A program made the position numbers and the translations under genes. DNA of 25,306 bases from Didymodactylos carnosus (taxonomy: Eukaryota; Rotifera; Eurotatoria; Philodinida; Philodinidae): NCBI GenBank assembly GCA_905250885.1, contig CAJNOQ010002265.1:1-25306 (forward strand), written 5' to 3'. This document shows positions 8,659 through 17,900 of this stretch, piece after piece (the first letter of the stretch is position 1; each line of letters starts with the position of its first letter). The notes beneath the pieces were generated by a model, which made no database searches, had not been told where the DNA came from, and saw only the letters and a list, made by a program, of their open reading frames with translations.

Positions 8659-10378
8659 TTGGTTTTAACTAAGTGAATTCGGACATGATGGTTTAATTTA
8701 TATAACAAAATTTAGGTTATTAACTTTGAAAAATGTTAAAGTTCCTTTTTCAACTTTTAGATCAAGAAGAAAGATCAGTATCACGTGACACGTCCGTGCA
8801 CTATCTCATTAGTATTATCTTCGATTAAGACCTTGAGCGATTGAATGTTGTACCCAAGATCTTGGAAATTCTTGAATCATTGCTTTGTTTTACACTCTTG
8901 TGTAAATATAAGTGTGAATATTTTCACACTTACCGTAACTTCGAATTGTTTTCCTTCTTGAACATAGTTCTTTCAGGAGAGTCTATGATTCTATATGATC
9001 GTATATCAGATGATCATGACTATCATAAATGAAAACAATATGTAAAGAAAATTTTTCACTTAAGATCTTGCAACATCTTGAAATTTCTGAACAGAAGAAC
9101 CGCATCATAAACGTTGCGTAGTACGCGATCGTGGTAAGAATACTGAAACTCATTTATTGTTAGTGGACGAAAATTTTGATAATGCTAAAATACTTGACAG
9201 TTGCAATCTCTTTCATATGAGCAGGATCTTATTTTACACGATTCACAGCGAACAGATCAAGTGATCATACTGTAAGTTTTTGACTGACTCTCGTTGCGTC
9301 AGTGATAAGAAAATTGACTTGAGCGTAGTAGAAGAACTTGTTCTACCCCTTCTGTTGTTACAGATACACGTTGCTAGAAGAAAAAAATTGTAGTTGGTAC
9401 GCAATAATCAGATCAAGTAAAACTGGTTGTTTTATTCAAATACAATTGAGTAGCTGTAATCTTTTATCTCGTTTTCATTTCGATTAAAGGTAGAGAACAC
9501 GCTCATCATCTTTGGATACGATGATTGTTCACCGAACCATAATATACCAACACAGGAGATGGATTCTCGGCTGTTTCTGATCTCTTCACTACCGATGATG
9601 CTATATATGTTAGTGTCACACGCAGTACTGATAACCGATGCCACAGCGAGTTTTAGTAAAAAAATTCAATAAATAATGAAAATCTGATTACGTTGCGGTA
9701 GCTGTCTATTACGAATAATAGCATTTACAGATCATGGGATATGAGATATTGTAATCGTTTGAATTATGATAGTTTTGATCAAATTCAAGAGTTGATTCAT
9801 ATATACACTCATCTTGTACTTGATTTTAATGCATATCGATGGATTGATTTCAGAAGGAAAATTGTTGATGGAGTTATGATTTTCTGTGTACGATTGTAAG
9901 GACATTTTTAAATGCTCTGGTGCCTTAGGAAACCAATATTTTCTATTGTAGTGTAAAAAGTACTGAAAGATTTCAGTCATGTAACATTTCACTGTGCCCA
10001 TCATGATTCCAAACTATTCGATTTTCTTTGCTTGACTATACACGATTCGTGCAGATTTAGCAAAAAAAAATAATAAGCAAATATTTATTCTGGCTATGTA
10101 GTGCGGCGGCGACTATAACTAATCGTACTATGCCAGATATTTTTAAATGTTATTCAGTTTTGAAGATTTTAAATAAAAGTGCAACTTAACAATGTTAGAG
10201 TTTCTGATCGTCATGTTGATGGAGTGGTGGTGCTGTTGATTCAAACCAAAAGACAATCACGAAAACCTTACATTGTTAGAAAGAGAACGAAAAGTCAAGT
10301 AGTTCTTGTTTCGGAGCGAAGGACATTTTTAAATGATGATATACACACCTGAGAATAAGAAAGGTACAAATAAGTCGT
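8659..10378. other. No gene recognised; possible ACE 3' UTR and poly(A) signal on the minus strand
   Basis: Several ORFs of 60-90 codons occur (8841-9032 plus; 9432-9644 and 9732-10004 minus) without recognisable motifs. The 9432-9644 frame starts near a hydrophobic run (FLLKLAVASVIS) like a secretory leader, but it lacks an ATG and has no supporting splice structure. Downstream of the ACE stop codon, the minus strand reads AATAAA at 10089-10084, about 290 bp away, which is a candidate poly(A) signal. Confidence 0.4.
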
Positions 10379-13300
10379 TTAGTTGATTAAATTAATCAAT
10401 GTTAAACACAGAACAATCATCATCATCGTGTTTTTTAGTATATTGTTGGATCCATCACTACATTTCCAACCCACCGTTTTTAATTCTCCAATCTTAACTA
10501 ATTTTTCTAGGTAATCTCGTAATGGTTGAAAATATCGTAAACATGGTTTAGCTGAAAATGTACGTTCACCAGAAAACTCTTCTAAAATAACATCCCACGG
10601 TTTGGATGAGCCTAGTTCCATTAATAATCTACAATCAAATCACAAAATGGACTTAAGATAAGTGCAAAAATGAGATAAACTCACTTTAATTTTGCACCAG
10701 CTCGATGTGAACCATGAAGATCACAAAGATGAAGTGGTCCTGTATAATTAGCTTCACGACATAGAACATCAAATATTTGAAATTGAAATACATGAGCCAA
10801 GAAATACCTGAGACAAAACCAAGACAGTTCATTTTTGTACTTATTGTACTAAAAGTCTTGACATACTTGATGTAAGATAAATCATAAGCCACATGCAATT
10901 TTGTTCCAGCATCAAAATATTCTTCACCTCGTGGCGTTGGTGGTTGCATACCTTGGTACTGACAGCTAGAATAACAAACCCTTGTGATGAAAAGTGAGAA
11001 TCTCTTCTCATTCGGTCTTGCATGCAGTGAAAGGTATGTGCCAGAGAACAAACAAATCTGACTTTGAATAAAATAATAGTGTGCTAACACATCCAATTGG
11101 ATAGATGTATAATAAGTTGACTTGTTCAGAAGTCCATGTTAGCATCTTTTATTCATCAAAACTTAACAAATACTTTCTTCATCTTCTGGTAAAATAGTTG
11201 TAAATGAAATTTAGATCTTATTTGAACAGAACAAAGTGGGTAATGGGAATCTGTTGTAATGCTTACGGCCATACCACGTTAAATGCACCAGTTCTCGTCC
11301 GATCACTGAAGTTAAGCAACGTCGGGCTTGGGACTACTACTAGGATGGGTGACCGCCTTGAAATACCAAGTGTCGTAAGCTTTTTACATGTCGTTTTTTT
11401 GTCTTTCTTATCATTATTACCAATAAATATACAAAGGACAAATACACTTACACTAATTGCCAGTAACGCTTATTATATTCTGATGGTTTTATTGATCCAT
11501 TATTAACTGACCATCTCCACGTATCAAGTGCATAGGCATATGGTGGTAAAAATAAGCGACTTAGACCTTGTGTAACCAAGAAATTCAAATTGTTTTCTAG
11601 AATAATCAAAATAATTATAAAACTATAATTGATATACGTATATATAGTCTTATACCATCTGATGTTGTATGATTTTCCAATAGTCCAATTCTTTCTAAGT
11701 GTGTTGGTGACATCGTTGCAAGAGCAATAGCATCGCCAATGGCTTCTCCAAATGCATCATGGGGCGATCGACGAAACCAAAATGGTAAGTTTTTATATTG
11801 CAAATAATGTTGAATATGACCCATTTCATGATGAACAATATAAAAATCACGTGATGTTAAACTAGTACACATTCGAATACTACAATTGATTTATGGAAAA
11901 TGTAATTCAAATGACAATGAATAAGAGAAATTTTCATTACCGAACATCATCGTACTTGTACATATCAAATGCTGTAGGATGGCAGGCCATATTTCGTCCA
12001 GGAATTTTTTTCAATATGGATAAATTCCAAAAATTTTTAGGTACACGAGTTAAGTTTAGTGACACAAAAAATTCATCAGCATAATGGAATATTCTCTCCT
12101 CAGTAAAATTCTAAAAATAATTCCTATTTAATTCCATCTACATTAGTATATTGATTATAAGTCTCACATACATTGTGAATCATAGCTGGTCCGAGATCAA
12201 TGCCAGATACATTTGGAAATGGTAAAACGATTCTCTCTAAATGCGTCATCATTGAGCCAAACATATCTCCTATAAAACACACCTATAATGTTTTTTTCAA
12301 TACTTGACATAAATCTAATACTTACTTGTCAGATGAATGGGTATCGGCTCATTCGATGACATTAGACCGGGATAAGCAGAAATTATTTTTTTTCTAATAT
12401 AAGCATGTAATAATAGATGAAGTGGTCTCAGTTCGGACCATAACTTTTCAACAATCTTCTTCTCATCAGTATTGATTATTGACTCGGTTTTATCAGCAAA
12501 GCCTCAAAAATAAAAAAAAACAAGAATTAGAGCAGATTTAAAAAAATTGTAACTGTCGATATCTGAAAACAAATCATTGTTTTCCTATTCTGAGAATTAT
12601 GACTGACTAAACTGTTTTATAAAGCTTTAAAAGTACTAAGTTTTGATAGTACATCCTAAGAATTCTGAGAGCTAATGTGAACGACAAAAGACTCATGAAC
12701 ATGGTTCTTTTTGCTACATTTCAAAAAAATTTGAGAAGCTAACTGAAGAGATACGATTTTGTTTGGCTTGTTGATTTTGTAAATTGATTAATTTTGTATA
12801 AAATTCACGCATTGGAGATGGTACACTATATGCTGAATTCCATAATTTTAATAAATCATCTGGATTTTGCATAGAACCCATTAATTCTTGAACTTCTATA
12901 ATAGAAAAAAAAAATAATAAAATAGATTATCAATTAAAACTTAATGTTTATTCTTTTGTTTACCATCAATACCAATTTGACTTCCATTAAAACTAAATTT
13001 TTTTTGATAGACCTCTTTTATGTTTGTTTTTAACATTTGTAGCTAAAATAATACAATTTAATTAGTTGTTATCCTTTTTTATAGGAAATATCATTTATAT
13101 ACCTCTAATTTTTTAGCTGTATCGTTTTCAGCTGCAATACCAATACTTTGCGTACGATGCAAAAGTAATTTTAATGATTTATCATTAAATAAATGATAAT
13201 TGAATTTTTTAGTTACAGATGCAACAATTTTCAAACATGCAAGATACACTTCATAATTCTTATCCTAAAAACAATTAAATTTTTATATTTAAGAAAAAAA

Positions 13301-13638
13301 AGAATTTATATATTCTCATACTTTGATTAATTTTTTATTTACATCATTTAGATCAATATTATATTCAAATTCAGATGATGATGTAATATAGGCTATTTCA
13401 GTAATATTATGATTATACTCATCTAGTAAATTTTTTGCCTAAAATAAGATAAAAGAAAATTTGAAATCATATATTAAAACATCAACTATATTCTTACAAG
13501 AATTTCTTGTTGTTCAATTGTTAAGTTTCCTATATTGAATTCAGATAAATTTTTATCCATACATGTAACTCTACTAATGTCTTGACTCGTCTGACATAAT
13601 AATATCAATTGAAGTAGAAATAATATCAAAATACTCAT
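10379..13638 (-). CDS. ACE: Angiotensin-converting-enzyme-like zinc dipeptidyl peptidase, 13 exons
   Basis: Exons: 13638-13498, 13438-13322, 13264-13103, 13042-12964, 12895-12755, 12502-12326, 12269-12172, 12110-11941, 11879-11656, 11596-11452, 10965-10867, 10807-10685, 10628-10379. They join in frame to 1,926 nt (641 residues), the size of single-domain M2 peptidases. The family removes C-terminal dipeptides from extracellular peptides. An N-terminal leader ([15 protein letters not shown]) marks it as secreted. The zinc site is intact: HEMGH 379-383 with catalytic Glu380, and third ligand Glu407 in EAIGD, exactly 28 residues after His379. Substrate-site Lys507, His509, Tyr516 and Tyr519 match human testis ACE K511, H513, Y520 and Y523. 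Differences are CHPTA at 348-352 (CHASA in ACE), Ser278 where ACE has Gln281, and Lys518 for chloride-binding Arg522. The C-terminus ends in a hydrophobic run ([16 protein letters not shown]), suggesting a GPI or tail anchor. Introns are 56-68 bp except intron 5 (252 bp) and intron 10 (486 bp, holding a 5S gene). Confidence 0.95.
11261..11380 (+). rRNA. 5S ribosomal RNA gene, complete, inside ACE intron 10
   Basis: This 120-bp sequence follows the animal 5S consensus from end to end: GCTTACGGCCATACCACGTT at the start, then CCGATCACTGAAGTTAAGCA, GGATGGGTGACCGCC (box C), and the 3' end GTCGTAAGC, which pairs with the 5' end. The usual GGGCCCGG/CCGGG stem is GGGCTTGG/CCAAG here, a compensatory change that keeps the pairing. 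A T5 run (11381-11385) directly follows and would stop RNA polymerase III. The gene lies antisense to ACE and fully within its intron (10966-11451). It could be one of several dispersed 5S copies. Confidence 0.95.
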
Positions 13639-14923
13639 TGTATATTACTAAAATTATGTGAGATTTTTTTATTTTATTGATAAAACATTTGTAAAATTGA
13701 ATAAATAATAATAATATTAGCTAGTCATTGACAAGATTACTGATGATTTTATGCCTCTTTTCTCTAATTTAGTTGAGTAGACAGACACAAAGGTGATTAA
13801 ATAGAACAGTACTTACATTTTCTGTGAGATTAACAAATATGTTATAATGTTACTATTGTTCGACAATAGAGAGGGCGACTACTGTTATGATTATAGAAAA
13901 TGTCTATTAATGATCAATACATCACCATTAACAAATAGATAAAAAATTGTTATTAATGATTTTCTATTTTGTAATATTAATAAAAATCACATATTATATA
14001 TGGAACATTGATTTATTACTAAACTGTACGTACATATAACACAGACATAAAATATAAATCTATCTTATATTCATTTACACATTTTAGATGAGGAAAAGAA
14101 GAAAAAAAAAGGAGAAGATTCATACAATTAGAGTCACCTTATGTTTATTTGGTATCCGGATATTCTTGTCTTCGAGTATTAATCTCCTGCTATGCATATA
14201 ACAAAAATAATTATGAAAAGTCTTGTAGTATTTTTTCTCAATGCCATGTTGACTATTCATGAGTATTTAATAATCCACCGCAGGCATTTATAAATGCATT
14301 TTTTTTTTGTATTTTTTTTTTTTTTTTTGATTTTACGAATATAGAAGAATATCGAGGCAAAAAGTAATTATTTGTATATCTATCGTTTTCAAGAGGTGTT
14401 ATCTTACATAGAACGTCAAGTGGTTAGAAATAATAACAACAAAAGAATTAATCTACTATATAGATATACATTTTTCAATTAGTAACTTTTTACTTATATA
14501 CAAACATGCAACGTTTTACTGAAAAAAGGAAACAATATAGATGTAAACTATAGTATAAAACAGAAATAGTTCAACATTTCTTACAATTAAATCTAAAAGA
14601 AAATTTTCTGTTATTTAGAAATTTTTATTAAATATCTATTTCTTTCATGTATAATCTTATTAGGAGGAAATCCATTTATCAATATCAATGTTTTTGTTGG
14701 TGACACGAGATATTTTGATGTCTTTCTATATTGGATGTTTATTAAACATCAAAATTATTGTTGTTCTGCACGTAATAATTATTTCTTTCATTTTTTTTAT
14801 AAAGTTTTTTTTTTTTGGTTCAATTAAAAAAGAAAAACCCGAATTTAATCATTTAGAAAAGCAATAATTACTGCGCAGCAGTATGACTGTACAATAAAAT
14901 GTAAAAGATAAATCATGTTATAA
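13639..14923. other. Intergenic region between RASEF and ACE (both minus strand)
   Basis: This 1.28-kb AT-rich stretch must hold the ACE promoter and the RASEF 3' UTR. AATAAA on the minus strand occurs at 14743-14738 (inside the small palindrome GATGTTTATTAAACATC) and at 14629-14624, about 185 and 300 bp past the RASEF stop. Long T-runs lie at 14299-14308 and 14313-14328. A small hairpin CTATTGT-TCG-ACAATAG sits near 13853-13869. No gene was seen. Confidence 0.55.
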
Positions 14924-17900
14924 TTAACAGCATCCTTTGCTTTTTGGTTTTGCCGTTATTTCGACGATATTTTCACCTTTTCGTTGTTTATCATCTTTTT
15001 CTTGCATTAATCTTTGAGAAACAAAAAAAAACAAAAAAAAACAAAGTAGAAATGAAAAGAAAATTAGTATGACCATTTGTTTTACCTTGCTATAGCTTCC
15101 ATTGTTTCAGCAATTATCGTTCCTTGTCGTGCACTCGTTTCAAAAAACAAACACCCATATTCCTAAAATAATAATCAATTATTTTCAACAAAGAAGATAA
15201 TATCAATGACCTACATCTGCTAATTTTGCACCATCTTTATATTTCACCGGTCTTTTTTCATCATCATCACACAGATCAATTTTGTTACCAACGAGTGTAA
15301 TAACACAATCGTCATCAGCTGCTTCCTACAACAAATAATAACAATCTTATAATTAAGAAAATAGGATATTTAGTTTTGTATTCAAATACCTGTATACTTG
15401 TCATCCAAGCTCGAACATTTCTAAATGTTGTTTCTGATGTAACATCATAAACAAGTACAACACCATCCGATTTTCGAAGATACTGTTTCGTTATACTTCG
15501 AAAACTGTAAAAAAAAGAACATCAGACTTCTAGTATAGTATAGAAATAGCTAAAATATCCACCATAGTGAGTACTCATTTATTTTTCAAGACCTTTCAAA
15601 CACTAATTGTCTGCTTCAATGACTCTATTTATTTGATGACTCAATTATTTTTCTCGCTATAATATTCATTCTCATACCGTTCTTGACCAGCCTAAAAATA
15701 TCATACCAATTTTTTGTTAAATAAATAATCTTTTAATAAATTTACTTTTTTTTTTCAAACTTACCGTATCCCATACTTGTAGAGCCACGATTCTTTGATC
15801 AATATTTAACATTTTTACTTGTAAATCGACACCAATTGTTGCACTAAATGTTTCTTTAAAATTATCTGTACAAAACCGTTGAATAATACTCGTTTTACCA
15901 ACACCACTGTCACCTACGATAAATTACATTTAAATTACATACTAAACATAAATATACAAAGATCTAACCAATAAATGCTACTTTAAATATTCGATCAGGA
16001 ACGGCATTTTGTGGCACAGTCTAGAGAAAAAATAAACGCATTAAAGTAAAATTTTAAAATTATCTTAAAATTTATAAGAGAACAAAAAGTGAGAATGGCA
16101 GTGTAAGTAAGATGGTAGTGTAATACATGAAAAGTACCATCAGTTCAGAATGCTGTAAAATGGCATTAGCACCAACCGGTTGTTCTCGGGCACCCAATTC
16201 TTGTGCTCTAAGAAAGAGAAAAAAATAAATTGATTAAATCTTAATTACAATTAAATTATTCAATGATATTTTCAGTTAGCTCTAAACAGGAAAACGAGAC
16301 AATGAAAAATGTAAGTTCTAAAATAGAAGCAAATTTCTATTTAATTTTGTTATAATATTTTTAAAAACGAATAATTAAAATAAAGATCAATATCGTCGCA
16401 TATATCTTTTGATTCGCTTGTGTCTGAACATAAATTTCGACGCCTAAAAATATATACAAAAGAATTAAGAGTATTATTATTCATATCAAAATATTACCCA
16501 TCACCTAAAAGTTCAACAATAAATTAAAAGTAAAACAATTACATTTCTCTTACCTTTTCAGATATCGTCGAAACACTTTATATTTTCATTTAGCGCTACT
16601 ATTAATACTATCATGTCTAATCAATTATCTAGAAGATGGATATAACAGCCAGAAATATCCGTTTATCAGGTACTGAGTTTTATTTAATCTTTTGTATGAA
16701 AGAAAATGGCTGAAGATTAATATAATTAATCTACCTGACTCGTCGACGTCGTCTAGTAGGAATATCCACCACATTTTCATTCTCATTATCAGGATCATCA
16801 TCTTCTTCAGGATCACTTGATTGTCTAAATAAAAGTAATTTAGCTCAGAGATATTTAATTTCGTTTTAATGAATAATAAAAAATAAGATTAAAATTGTTA
16901 AAAATGTCTAGAAAGTTAGCATTGTAGAATTAAGGGCTACATTTCCTTTCATTAGAATGTAGTTTTGCTTTTTCTTCATATAATAAATGAGAAACACACC
17001 TATGTGGTGAGCTAAAGTAGTTTGAAAGTATTGATCCTTGTTTTCGGACATGCCTTTTATACTTGGGTGTTGATGGTGCCACAATATTTCCATTAAGAGG
17101 CTAAATATTAAATGAGAAAACTGATTTAGTCAGGATGCAAAACCGGTAAATACTCAAAACATACGTTTGCATCAATCATATCACGTTCATCAACTAATCT
17201 TTTATTCACTGATCTAAAAAACATATTTGAAAGCTATTCAAAATTATTTTCAGCTATTAAAACAATTTACTTCAGTATGTCAAGTTGTTTGACAAGAGTT
17301 TCACGTTCAATTGCAAGATTTTCTGTGAAATTTAATGCTTGTCTAAAATTTAATAATCAAGTGAAGAGATACACTCAATGAAGGTATATATCATACTTGG
17401 CACGATGTATTTTATCTTTCTTTGTCTGATTTTGAAGTTGTGATATATAACTTTTAGATTCTGATAAATTTCTTGCGATCTCTTGAACTTGTTCCTCTAA
17501 TTGTAGCTTTTCCTAAACAAAAATATGTACTATACGTAGCTTCAGTTATAATAGGTTTAAATACGCTAATAAGTGAGAGTAAGAGCGATATGAAAATTTT
17601 CGCGTTGATGCTAGCGTTTTGTATATAACATATGTTTTAGCCGATCGGTTGTAAAATGACAAAATCACCATTGAAAAGTATTTTGCGCTTATGTCTCTCT
17701 TTCTATGAGGTGGCAATTATAGTAAAACAACGAAATCCCTGATAATAGCACACTATTCTAATTATTTTTCTGCAATATTCAACGTTTATTATGATCATTC
17801 TATTCTATTCAAGCTGTTTATTATATCAGATCTGATATAATACAAGTATCGAACAAAGACAGCGTTTTTTCAATTGAAAGGTTTGATTGCTTGTAATTAT

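Noticed and set aside
9432-10004. Two minus-strand ORFs of 70 and 90 codons, one with a leader-like start
   Set aside because: No ATG in the first, no motif in either, and no neighbouring exons with matching splice phases.
11204-11506. 100-codon plus-strand ORF
   Set aside because: It runs straight through the 5S rRNA gene; the open frame is accidental.
11893-12084. 63-codon plus-strand ORF
   Set aside because: It lies antisense to ACE exon 8, whose protein match is clear.
16625-17093. Two minus-strand ORFs of 61-63 codons
   Set aside because: They are out-of-frame readings of RASEF exons 8 and 9 and adjoining intron.
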